Below the pieces are notes generated by a model. The model was not told where the DNA came from, ran no database searches, and saw only the letters and a list, made by a program, of their open reading frames with translations. Both the position numbers and the translations under genes were made by a program. A stretch of 64,000 bases of DNA from DASSUW01 sp963740605 (GTDB lineage: Bacteria; Actinomycetota; Thermoleophilia; Solirubrobacterales; Solirubrobacteraceae), in the NCBI GenBank assembly GCA_963740605.1, contig CAVUFC010000022.1:496001-560000 (forward strand), written 5' to 3'. This document shows positions 1-7,411 of this stretch, one piece after another; positions within the stretch are counted from its first letter, which is position 1, and each line of letters begins with the position of its first letter.

Positions 1-1
1 G

Positions 2-373
2 CCCGGCTTCGTCGCCTGGATCGGCTCCGAGCGCGCGGGGATCGTGACCTACGCGGTGCGTGGCGACGCCTGCGAGGTCGTGACACTGCACAGCTACCGA
101 CCGCGGCGCGGGGCGGGCAGCGCACTGATGGACGCCACCCGTGCTGCCGCGATGGCCGCCGGGTGCCGGCGGCTGTGGCTGATCACGACCAACGACAACG
201 TCGGCGCGCTCGGCTTCTACCAGCGCTGGGGCCTTGACCTGTGCGCGTTCCGCCGCGGTGCGGTCGACGAGTCGCGCCGCACGCTCAAGCCGTCGATACC
301 CGCGCGCGACCAGCACGGTGTGCCGATCGCGCACGAGCTCGAGCTGGAACTGCTATTGACGCCCGACGTCTAG
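2..373 (+). CDS. GNAT-family N-acetyltransferase, 5' end outside window
   Basis: The reading frame is open from the first base, so the gene begins upstream of the window; about 123 codons are visible, ending in TAG. The acetyl-CoA pyrophosphate-binding signature is visible as RPRRGAGSAL, followed by the NDNVGALGFYQRWG segment typical of GNAT motif B. It should transfer an acetyl group from acetyl-CoA to an amine, but nothing visible identifies the acceptor. Its last 21 bp overlap the 3' end of the convergent CAP-domain gene. Confidence 0.8.
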   Translation, partial: PGFVAWIGSERAGIVTYAVRGDACEVVTLHSYRPRRGAGSALMDATRAAAMAAGCRRLWLITTNDNVGALGFYQRWGLDLCAFRRGAVDESRRTLKPSIPARDQHGVPIAHELELELLLTPDV

Positions 374-883
374 GACCCACATCGCGCCGGCGCCGCACGG
401 GGCGCGGTTGGTCACGCCGACCCCGGCCTGCCGGTAGGTGCTCGAGAGCATGATCGAGCGGTGCGGCGGGCTGTGCATCCAGCTCCGGACGGTGACCCGC
501 GGCGTCGCGGCCGGCCCGCACTCGTAGGCGATGTTCTCCCCCCACGCGTGCCCGGACCAGCCTGCGCGGTCGAGGCGCGCCGTGAGGTCAGGCCCGCCGG
601 GGCGCTGATGGTCGAAGTAGTTGTGGTTGCGCATGTCGCGCGCGTGACGCCCGGCCGCCTTCGCGAGGCGCTTGTTCACCCTCAGAGCGCCGACGCCGTG
701 CGCGGCGCGCTGCTTGTTGACGAGGCACAGCACGGCTGCGCGCAGCTTGCCCGCCGACGCGCTGGCCGCGTTGGCGCCGGCGCCGTGGCAGCCGGATGCT
801 TGCGCTGAAGATGCGGCGCTGAGAGCGAGCGCGCCGACCGAGAACAACGCGGCTACTGAGAGCCGGCCGCGTATGCGTGGCAT
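353..883 (-). CDS. Secreted CAP-domain (SCP/PR1-like) protein
   Basis: 176 residues. Residues 1-29 form a signal peptide (basic start, Ala/Leu-rich core, cleavage near QASG). Residues about 45-172 form a CAP domain, with HARDMRNHNYFDH, GENIAYE and SPPHRSIMLSS as the usual conserved blocks, including the His and Glu residues of the CAP cavity. The protein is expected outside the membrane. Bacterial CAP proteins are common, but their biochemical role is poorly defined. A good Shine-Dalgarno (GGGAGG on the minus strand) precedes the ATG. The 3' end overlaps the convergent acetyltransferase by 21 bp. Confidence 0.85.
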   Translation of the reverse strand: MPRIRGRLSVAALFSVGALALSAASSAQASGCHGAGANAASASAGKLRAAVLCLVNKQRAAHGVGALRVNKRLAKAAGRHARDMRNHNYFDHQRPGGPDLTARLDRAGWSGHAWGENIAYECGPAATPRVTVRSWMHSPPHRSIMLSSTYRQAGVGVTNRAPCGAGAMWVLDVGRQ

Positions 884-972
884 CAGGACCTCCCCTGCGG
901 ATCGTGACCCTTCTGTCCGCCGCTGCCCTCTGTTCCCTTCCTGACTTTGTTTACACGCCCAACATTCGCGAC

Positions 973-1599
973 TTAGTTTCCGGTGCGTTGGCCGACGGCG
1001 AACGCGGCAGGCGGATTTCCTTCGATTTGCACGGGAATTGAGGCGAGGGGAGATTGCTCCCAGTGCGGCCGAGTCATGCCGAAGACGACGACGTCATGGA
1101 GCGTCTCGCCGTGGCGATGCCACGACCGGAGCACCCCTTCGCGGCGGAACCCGACCCGCTCGAGCGCGATCTGGGAGCGGCCGTTGCGGGTGTTCGCCCA
1201 GGCCGTCAGGCGGTCGAGCCCGAGCTCGGCGAAGGCGAGCTTCGCGATCAGCGCTTTCGACTCGGGGTTGGCGCCAGTCCCCCAGTAGTCGCGGCCGAAC
1301 CACGAGCCGACGGTGGCGTGGCGGTTGCGGGTCGAGAGCTCCGACAGGCCGGTGACGCCGATCGGCCCGTGCTCGCGGTGGATGACGAGGAAGTCGAGCA
1401 GCTCGCCGTTCTCACGCTTGGCCTCGAGGCCGGCGATGTACGCCTGCGGCTGGTCGATGCTCGTGTACGGGCCCCACGAGAACCACTCTGTGACGGCTGG
1501 GTCGGAGGCGAGCTCGAGCAGCCGCCGCGCGTCCTCGGGCGTCGCGTACCGCAGCGCGAGCTCCGGGCCGGTGACCAGCACGCGGCCGATGGTATACAC
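973..1599 (-). CDS. RimJ/RimL-type GNAT acetyltransferase
   Basis: 208 residues from a GTG at 1599; a second in-frame GTG at 1581 (VLVTGPEL) is equally plausible. The layout is that of RimJ/RimL-type GNATs: an N-terminal strand ELALRYATPEDA, then DYWGTGANPESKALIAKLAF in the acetyl-CoA-binding region, then TAWANTRNGRSQIALERVGF and REGVLRSW. The substrate is unknown; relatives acetylate protein N termini, amino sugars or antibiotics. It starts only 7 bp from the divergent phosphoesterase gene, so the two promoters must overlap. Confidence 0.85.
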   Translation of the reverse strand: MYTIGRVLVTGPELALRYATPEDARRLLELASDPAVTEWFSWGPYTSIDQPQAYIAGLEAKRENGELLDFLVIHREHGPIGVTGLSELSTRNRHATVGSWFGRDYWGTGANPESKALIAKLAFAELGLDRLTAWANTRNGRSQIALERVGFRREGVLRSWHRHGETLHDVVVFGMTRPHWEQSPLASIPVQIEGNPPAAFAVGQRTGN

Positions 1600-1606
1600 G
1601 CGTCGG

Positions 1607-2299
1607 ATGCTGGCTCTGCTCTACGACGTCCATGGCAATCTCCCGGCGCTCGAGGCCGTGCTCGACGATGCGGCCGAGGCCGGCGCGACGCGCTATGTGC
1701 TCGGCGGCGACTACGCGCTGTTCGGCGCCTGGCCGGCCGAGACGGTGGCGCGCCTGCGCCAAGTCGAGAACGCGCGCTGGATCCGCGGCAACGGGGAGCG
1801 CTGGAGCGCCGGGCTGGACCAGCCGCCGCCCGACAACCCGGTGGTGAGCGGCGCGATCGCCGCCGCCCGCCGCGCGCTCGGGGACGAGCTGGTCACGTCC
1901 ATGGGCGAGCTCGTCGCGCTGTCGGAGGACCGCGACGCCCTCATCTGCCACGGCTCACCGCCGTCAGACGTCAGGTCGTTCCTCCCGGAGGCCGCCGACG
2001 ACGAGGCGGAGCTGCTGGACGGCGTCCACCACACGCGGGTGATCTTCGGCCACACCCACCTGCCGTTTCAGCGCGTCTCCGCGGTCGGACGCATCGAGCT
2101 GGTCAACCCCGGCTCGGTCGGGATGCCCTTCGACGGCGACACCCGCGCCGCGTACGCGCTCATCCACCCGGACCACACCGTCGAGCACCGGCGCGTGGAG
2201 TACGACATGCCTGCCACGGTCGAGCGGCTCCGCTCGCTGGGCGAGCCCTGGGCCGAGACCGCCGCCCGGCGCGTCGAGCAGGCGCGGGTCGACGTCTGA
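1607..2299 (+). CDS. Calcineurin-like metallophosphoesterase (YfcE/MJ0936-type)
   Basis: 230 residues. The two-metal phosphoesterase motifs appear in order: DVHGN (residues 7-11), GGDYALF, RGNGERW (in place of GNHE/D), ICHGSP and FGHTH. Such enzymes hydrolyse phosphodiester or phosphomonoester bonds with Mn or Fe; the substrate cannot be read from the sequence. The open frame extends much further upstream, but that part is antisense to the acetyltransferase; the ATG at 1607 gives a normal family N terminus (MLALLYDVHGN). The stop abuts the stop of the convergent SDR gene with no gap. Confidence 0.85.
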   Translation: MLALLYDVHGNLPALEAVLDDAAEAGATRYVLGGDYALFGAWPAETVARLRQVENARWIRGNGERWSAGLDQPPPDNPVVSGAIAAARRALGDELVTSMGELVALSEDRDALICHGSPPSDVRSFLPEAADDEAELLDGVHHTRVIFGHTHLPFQRVSAVGRIELVNPGSVGMPFDGDTRAAYALIHPDHTVEHRRVEYDMPATVERLRSLGEPWAETAARRVEQARVDV

Positions 2300-3037
2300 T
2301 CAGCGGGCGAGGTAGCCGCCGTCGACGGCAAGCTCGGCGCCGGTGATGTACACGGCGTCGTCAGAGGCGAGGAAGGCGACGGCCGACGAGATCTCCTCAG
2401 GCTCGGCGCGTCGCCGGAGCGGCGTGACGTCGACGGAGGCGTCGCCCTCCTCCTCGCTCATGGGCGACCGGACCGGTCCCGGGCAAATCGCGTTCACCCG
2501 GACGCGGTGCTGCGCGTGTTCGAGGGCGGCGACCTTGGTCATGGCGATCACGGCGCCCTTGCTGGCGGTGTAGGCGATGTACCCGGGAGCGCCGACGGGG
2601 CCGTAGATCGAGGCGATGTTGATGATCGAGCCTCCGCCGTTGCGGCACATCGCGGGAAGCGCCGCGCGCATGCCGTAGAAGACGCCGGTCGAGTTGACCG
2701 CCATCGTGGTGTGCCAGCCGTCGTCGGACTCGTCGACGACCGCCGCCACGCGCACGACGCCGGCGTTGTTGACGAGGACGTCGAGGTGGCCGAAGCGTTC
2801 CTCCGCCAGCTGAACCGCGGCCTTCCAGTGCTGGGGGTCGGTGACGTCGAGATGCAGGTAGTGGACGTCGTGGCCGGCGGCTCTCAGGTCGCGGGCGTGG
2901 CGGTCGCCGAGGTCGTCGAGGACATCGGCGAGCAGCACGGACGCGCCCTCCTCGGCGAGCCGGCGGCCGTGCGCGGCGCCCTGTCCGCGCGCACCGCCGC
3001 TGATGAGAGCGGCCTTGCCGCCGAGTCGCGCGCTCAT
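2300..3037 (-). CDS. Short-chain dehydrogenase/reductase
   Basis: 245 residues, classical SDR. The cofactor loop is SGGARGQG (residues 13-20), NNAG lies at 90-93, the catalytic triad is S143, Y156 and K160 (YTASK), and PGPVRSPM is the substrate-loop region. It should oxidise an alcohol or reduce a ketone with NAD(P). The start at 3037 was chosen because its ATG overlaps the TGA of the upstream monooxygenase (ATGA); the open frame runs 37 codons further upstream only inside that gene. Co-transcription with a flavin monooxygenase suggests a short catabolic route for a ketone or alcohol; the substrate is unknown. Confidence 0.9.
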   Translation of the reverse strand: MSARLGGKAALISGGARGQGAAHGRRLAEEGASVLLADVLDDLGDRHARDLRAAGHDVHYLHLDVTDPQHWKAAVQLAEERFGHLDVLVNNAGVVRVAAVVDESDDGWHTTMAVNSTGVFYGMRAALPAMCRNGGGSIINIASIYGPVGAPGYIAYTASKGAVIAMTKVAALEHAQHRVRVNAICPGPVRSPMSEEEGDASVDVTPLRRRAEPEEISSAVAFLASDDAVYITGAELAVDGGYLAR

Positions 3038-4344
3038 CCGTGGATCGCCAGGTAGTCGCGGCTGGGTTGCGCCGTTTCGACGTGCGCCGCCGTGCGCCGG
3101 AGGATCCGGTCGATGCGCCGGTGGGTCCCGGACATGTCGCGCTGCCATTCATGGCGGGGGATGTCGATCCGCGCTTCCGGCCGCGACGCACGGGCGTAGG
3201 TGGCCGCGAGCGCGATCGGGCTGCGCTCCTGCGCGGTGAGGAACTTGGCGATCAGCCGCGCCTGCGCGGAGTACACCGGCAGCTGCGGCCCTTGCGGCGC
3301 GGCGAGGCCGACGAAGTAGAGACGTTCCAGGCCGAGCGGCAGCGTCATGCCCGCGACGCGCAGCGGCACGCCGTCGGCGGTCTCGAGCAGGTCCTGATCC
3401 AGGAACGGCAGGCTCGCCTTGAAGCCGGTGGCGTACACGATCGTGTCGATCGTGCGGCTCGTGCCGTCGGTGAAGTGCACGTCGCCGGAGTCGAACCGGT
3501 CCATGCCGGGCGTGACATGGACGCGGCCGTGGTGGATGAAATGCAGCAGCTGGCCGTTGACGACCGGGCGGTTGCGGTGCAGGTTGCGGGTGGCGGGCGC
3601 AGGCAGTCCGTAGCGCTCGGGCCGGCCGAGCGCGGCGTCGATCAGGCTCCGGGTCACGCGTTCCTGCAGGCGCACGGGCAGCCGCGCAAGCAGCGGCAGC
3701 TCCGAACGGGGGCGGCCGAACAGCGTCTTGGGTTGGAAGACGAGCCCGTTCCGCACCGAGACATACGCCTCGCGGCCGGCCTGCGCAGCGTCCACCGCGA
3801 GGTCACAGCCGGAGTTCCCGGCGCCGACGCCGAGAATCCGCTCTCCGTGCAGGTCCTCGACACTGCGGTACCGGCCCGAGTGGACGACGTGGCCGTCGAA
3901 CCGTCCCGGATAGTCGGGCACGAACGGGTCCGTCAGGTGCCCGTTGGCGATGATCACGCCGTCGTACGTGCGGCATTCGCCGTCCGAGGTGGTGACCTCC
4001 CATCCCGCCATCCCGCGCTCGTCCAGCGGGCGCGCTGACGTGACCTCGGTGTTGAAGCGGATGGAGGACCCCAGCCCGTGGTCCGCGGCGAAGGCGAGGA
4101 TGTAGTCGCGCATCTGGTCGCGGCTCGGGAACAGCGGATACTCCGCCGGCATCGGGAAGCCCTCGAAGCCGGACGAGCCGCGCGGCGTGATGAGGTGCAG
4201 GCAGTCGTAGTCGGTGTGCCAGTGCCCGCCGACGCGATCGCTGCGCTCGAAGCAGTCGACGGTAAATCCTTCGTCACGGAGCACCTGCAGCGCTCCCAGC
4301 CCTGCGGCTCCAGCGCCGATCAGACAGTAGGTTCCTCGCCTCAT
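3034..4344 (-). CDS. Flavin-containing monooxygenase
   Basis: 436 residues. An N-terminal FAD-binding GAGAAG (residues 10-15), the FMO fingerprint FDGHVVHSGRY (149-159), a second Rossmann motif GVGAGNSG (172-179) for NADPH, and a late ATGF motif together place it among class B flavoprotein monooxygenases. It should insert oxygen into an N- or S-containing compound or a ketone (Baeyer-Villiger type) using NADPH and O2. It overlaps the downstream SDR by 4 bp and diverges from the LysR gene at 4421, separated by 76 bp containing a LysR-type box, so control by that regulator is plausible. Confidence 0.85.
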   Translation of the reverse strand: MRRGTYCLIGAGAAGLGALQVLRDEGFTVDCFERSDRVGGHWHTDYDCLHLITPRGSSGFEGFPMPAEYPLFPSRDQMRDYILAFAADHGLGSSIRFNTEVTSARPLDERGMAGWEVTTSDGECRTYDGVIIANGHLTDPFVPDYPGRFDGHVVHSGRYRSVEDLHGERILGVGAGNSGCDLAVDAAQAGREAYVSVRNGLVFQPKTLFGRPRSELPLLARLPVRLQERVTRSLIDAALGRPERYGLPAPATRNLHRNRPVVNGQLLHFIHHGRVHVTPGMDRFDSGDVHFTDGTSRTIDTIVYATGFKASLPFLDQDLLETADGVPLRVAGMTLPLGLERLYFVGLAAPQGPQLPVYSAQARLIAKFLTAQERSPIALAATYARASRPEARIDIPRHEWQRDMSGTHRRIDRILRRTAAHVETAQPSRDYLAIHG

Positions 4345-4401
4345 ACGCGCCAGTATCGAGCGCGCGTAGCGCGGGAGCGGGAGCCGATTGACTACGCTTG
4401 C

Positions 4402-4418
4402 CGTAGGAATCTCCTACG
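4402..4418. promoter_or_regulatory. LysR-type operator palindrome
   Basis: CGTAGGAATCTCCTACG is a perfect inverted repeat (7-bp arms, 3-bp spacer). It contains the LysR consensus T-N11-A (T4404 to A4416), lies 2 bp before the LysR start codon and sits between the divergent monooxygenase and LysR genes. It is the natural autoregulatory site, and would also be positioned to control the monooxygenase/SDR pair. Confidence 0.65.
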
Positions 4419-4420
4419 CC

Positions 4421-5341
4421 ATGACGCTGCAACAGCTCACGTACTTCCTCGCTGCGGCCGAGCACGGCTCGTTCACGGCGGCCGCGGACGCGCTGCGGCT
4501 CGCCCGCCCCAGCGTCTCCGAGCAGATCGCCCATCTCGAAGCCGAGCTGGGCGTCGCACTGTTCGTGCGCGCCGGCCGCCGCCTTCAGCTCACCGATGCC
4601 GGGCGGCTGCTCCGGCCCGAGGCCGAGCGCACGCTCGCGGCCGCGGGCGACGCTGCCGACGCGGTCCGGCGCGCACGCACGCTCACCGGAGGGACCGCCT
4701 CACTCGGGACGTTCAGCACCGCCCACCACCTCCTGCTTCCGGGACTCGTGGAGGACTTCGCGCGTCGCTACCCGGAGGTCGCCGTGCGCCTGGTCGGCGA
4801 GAACTCCGTGCAGCTCGCCGACGCCATCCGGGCCGGGCGCCTCGAGGCCGGGCTGATCGCGCTCCCGATCGACGACGACGGGCTCGAGGTGAGCGCCCCG
4901 GTCGCCCAGTTGGAGGTGGTCTACGCCAGCGCCGATCCCCATCGGCTCGCAACCGCCATGACCATCGATCGGCTCGCGGACGCGGTGCTCGTGCTGCCTG
5001 AGGCTCGCTGGGGCGACGAGGATCCGACGCGCCGCCAGCTCGCCGAGCGCGCCCAGCGCGCGGGCGTCACCATCGGGCCGCGCATCGAGGTCCAGCACGC
5101 GAACGCCGCCCTCGAACTCGCCGCCCGCGGCGTCGGCGACACGATCGTCACCCACGCGCTGCTCGACGCCCTCGGGTTCGGCGACCGTCTCGCTTCCGTG
5201 TCGCTCGACCCCCCGCTCCACGAGGTCTTCGCCTTCATCCGGCGGCGCAACTCGCGTCCCTCACCCGCTACCCAGGCGCTGATGACGCAGGCCGAGGCGC
5301 ACCTCGCGAGCCTCGGCGCGCGATCATCGGTGGTGCCGTGA
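4421..5341 (+). CDS. LysR-family transcriptional regulator
   Basis: 306 residues. The N-terminal winged helix-turn-helix (residues 1-60: QQLTYFLAAAEHGSFTAAAD, then RPSVSEQIAHLEAELGVALF) is followed by a LysR effector-binding domain. The ATG at 4421 gives the standard family N terminus; a TTG 33 bp upstream would place the palindromic operator inside the gene. Its stop overlaps the GTG of the next gene (GTGA at 5338-5341), and that gene runs into hutH, so the regulator may be co-transcribed with the histidine-utilisation genes. Candidate targets are the hut string downstream and the divergent monooxygenase pair. Confidence 0.9.
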   Translation: MTLQQLTYFLAAAEHGSFTAAADALRLARPSVSEQIAHLEAELGVALFVRAGRRLQLTDAGRLLRPEAERTLAAAGDAADAVRRARTLTGGTASLGTFSTAHHLLLPGLVEDFARRYPEVAVRLVGENSVQLADAIRAGRLEAGLIALPIDDDGLEVSAPVAQLEVVYASADPHRLATAMTIDRLADAVLVLPEARWGDEDPTRRQLAERAQRAGVTIGPRIEVQHANAALELAARGVGDTIVTHALLDALGFGDRLASVSLDPPLHEVFAFIRRRNSRPSPATQALMTQAEAHLASLGARSSVVP

Positions 5342-5949
5342 CGGCAGAGATCGCGTTCATCAAGGGCGAGACGACGCGGTATCGCTCGCTGCTGTACCGG
5401 CCCGACGGTGTCGTGGTCGAGTTCGACGGCGGCTCGTACAACAAGGTGCCGGACCGTGTCCCGCACGACATCGCGCACCTGATCGTCGAGGACGAGCTGC
5501 GGCTGACCCGCGGCGTGTGGGGCGTGCTCGTCGGCGGCGGGCTGTTTCCCCAGGCGCATGCGGTCCAGGGGCGCCGGCCGCCGCACGCGTCCGAGCGGGC
5601 CCGCACCGTGACGCGGGCAGCCGGCGATCGGCTCACGCAGGCGGAACTCCTCACGGGCGCGGTCTGCCACGTCGTCCGCGAGGGCCTGCATCCGCGCGGC
5701 GACGCCATGCAGCGCGCAGTCGGCGACCGCTGGTGGACCGACGCGCTCACGCCCGAGGCGCTCGAGCGCTGCCGCGTGCGGCTGCGCGCGGCGGCGAGGG
5801 CGTGGGCCGCGCTCCCCGCCGGCGGAACGTTCACGGGCCGCTGGGACCATGCCATCGACCCGGCGCTGGCAGTAGGTTCCAAGGGTGCCAACACTCGAGG
5901 ATCTCGAAGCCGTCGCACGGCACGGAGCGGCCCCGCGGCCGCTCGATGA
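5338..5949 (+). CDS. Conserved-looking protein of unknown function, coupled to lysR and hutH
   Basis: 203 residues from a GTG that overlaps the LysR stop by 4 bp. I do not recognise the family. The first ~115 residues look like a folded soluble domain (EFDGGSYNKVP, then VPHDIAHLIVEDELRL), with no signal peptide or membrane segment. The last ~20 residues are Arg/Ser/Ala-rich and lie inside the 65-bp overlap with hutH, so they may only reflect read-through of the hutH 5' end. Its position between the regulator and hutH suggests a role in histidine catabolism or its control; that is inference. Confidence 0.65.
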   Translation: MTAEIAFIKGETTRYRSLLYRPDGVVVEFDGGSYNKVPDRVPHDIAHLIVEDELRLTRGVWGVLVGGGLFPQAHAVQGRRPPHASERARTVTRAAGDRLTQAELLTGAVCHVVREGLHPRGDAMQRAVGDRWWTDALTPEALERCRVRLRAAARAWAALPAGGTFTGRWDHAIDPALAVGSKGANTRGSRSRRTARSGPAAAR

Positions 5950-7411
5950 AGACGATCGTGCACGGATCGCCGCCGGGCGTGCCGTGGTGGAACGGGCGCT
6001 GGAGGAAGGGACGGCGGTGTACGGCGTCACGACCGGGTTCGGGCAGCTGGAGAGCGTGCGGATCGCACCGGCGGACGCGGCGCAGCTGCAGGTCAACCTG
6101 CTGCGATCGCATGCGGTCGGCTCCGGGCCTCCACTGCCTGAGGAGATCGTGCGCGGGATGCTGCTGCTGCTCGCGTCGTCGCTGCGGCGCGGCCATTCGG
6201 GCGTGCGGGTCGAGCTTGTCGAGCTCGCGCTGCAGCTGCTCGAGCGGGGCGTCACGCCGGTCGTGCCGAGCAAGGGATCGGTCGGCTCGTCCGGGGACCT
6301 GGCGCCGCTCGCCCACCTCGCGCTGGTTCTGATCGGCGAGGGCCAGGCGACCCTCGGCGGCGAGACGCTCCCCGGCGGCGCAGCGCTCGCCCGCGCCGGG
6401 CTCACGCCCGTCCAGCTCACCGCCAAGGAAGGCCTCGCGCTGATCAACGGCACGCACCTGATGGCCGCGGCCGGGGCGCTGGCGGTGCGTGACGCGCGCC
6501 GGCTGCTCGAGGCCGCTGTCGTCGCCGTCGCCCTCAGCCTCGAGGCGTTCAAGGGCTCGACCGTGCCGTTCGACGCGCGCCTGCACGGCCTGCGCGGCCA
6601 GCCCGGCCCGGCCACGATCGCCTACAAGCTCACCGCGCTGCTCGCCGGCAGCCCGGTCGTCGCCAGCCACGCCGACTGCGGCCGCGTGCAGGACCCGTAT
6701 ACCCTGCGCTGCGCCCCTCAGGTGCTCGGCGCGGTGGCCGACGCGCTCGCCTATATCGAGGGTGCGATCGAGCGCGAGCTGCTGGCGGTCACCGACAACC
6801 CGCTGGTGTTCCCCGAGGACGACGACATCCTCAGCGGCGGCGACTTCCAATGGAAATCCGGACGCGGTGGCGCGATTTTGTCGGGTGGGAATTTCCACGG
6901 CCAGCCACTGTCGCTGCCGCTCGACCACCTCGCACTCGCGGCCTGCGAGCTGGCGTCGTTCTCGGAGCGGCGGACGTACGCGCTGCTCTCCCCCAGCTAC
7001 GCCGGGCTGCCCCCGTTCCTGACGCCCAAGCCGGGCCTCAGCTCGGGGCTGATGATCGCCCAGTACGCCGCGGCGGCGCTCGTGAACGAGTCGCAGGTGC
7101 TCGCCCATCCGGCGGGTGCGGGCTCGATCCCCACCAGCGCCGGCCAGGAGGACTTCAACTCGATGGGCGCGTTCGCCGCGCTGAAGGCGCGCACGGCGCT
7201 GGAGAACGCCGCGCAGGTGATCGCCACCGAGCTCGTGTGCGCGGTCCAGGGGCTGGAGTTCCATCGGCCGCTGACCAGCACGCCGGCGCTCGAGGAAGCC
7301 GCCGCGCGTGTGCGCACGCGGGTGGCTCGTGTGGAGGAGGACCGCTCGCTGGCGGCGGAGCTCGCCGGCCTCGCGGACGCGCTTCGAACCGGGGAGGTGG
7401 TGCTGACGTGA
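5885..7411 (+). CDS. hutH: Histidine ammonia-lyase
   Basis: 508 residues. It deaminates L-histidine to urocanate, the first step of histidine degradation. YGVTTGFG (active-site Tyr46) and GSVGSSGDLAPLAH (131-144) mark the family. The triad that cyclises to the MIO electrophile is here Ser-Ser-Gly (135-137) rather than the usual Ala-Ser-Gly. A 16-residue insertion (residues 315-330) sits just before the conserved SGGNFHG block and resembles a duplication of its start. The GTG at 5885 overlaps the preceding gene by 65 bp; the stop overlaps the hutU GTG (GTGA). Confidence 0.93.
   Translation: MPTLEDLEAVARHGAAPRPLDEDDRARIAAGRAVVERALEEGTAVYGVTTGFGQLESVRIAPADAAQLQVNLLRSHAVGSGPPLPEEIVRGMLLLLASSLRRGHSGVRVELVELALQLLERGVTPVVPSKGSVGSSGDLAPLAHLALVLIGEGQATLGGETLPGGAALARAGLTPVQLTAKEGLALINGTHLMAAAGALAVRDARRLLEAAVVAVALSLEAFKGSTVPFDARLHGLRGQPGPATIAYKLTALLAGSPVVASHADCGRVQDPYTLRCAPQVLGAVADALAYIEGAIERELLAVTDNPLVFPEDDDILSGGDFQWKSGRGGAILSGGNFHGQPLSLPLDHLALAACELASFSERRTYALLSPSYAGLPPFLTPKPGLSSGLMIAQYAAAALVNESQVLAHPAGAGSIPTSAGQEDFNSMGAFAALKARTALENAAQVIATELVCAVQGLEFHRPLTSTPALEEAAARVRTRVARVEEDRSLAAELAGLADALRTGEVVLT
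6827..6874 (+). other. In-frame 48-bp insertion within hutH
   Basis: These 16 codons start ILSGGDF and are followed at 6875 by ILSGGNFHG, the normal family sequence, so the segment looks like a partial tandem duplication of the loop with a diverged middle (QWKSGRGGA). Its second half and the first codons after it (caatggaaatcc, then gattttgtcgggtgggaattt) use A/T-ending codons that are rare in the neighbourhood. Confidence 0.6.

Noticed and set aside
884..972. Possible cyclic-di-AMP riboswitch ahead of the CAP-domain gene
   Set aside because: The leader is under 90 bp and lacks the conserved elements of that class; only a good Shine-Dalgarno is visible.
3038..3148. N-terminal extension of the SDR gene
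   Set aside because: The extra 37 residues lie inside the monooxygenase gene, are not SDR-like, and the ATGA overlap at 3034-3037 gives a natural start.
4388..4393. TTGACT as a -35 box for lysR
   Set aside because: No acceptable -10 hexamer is found 16-18 bp downstream, and the hexamer could equally be chance.
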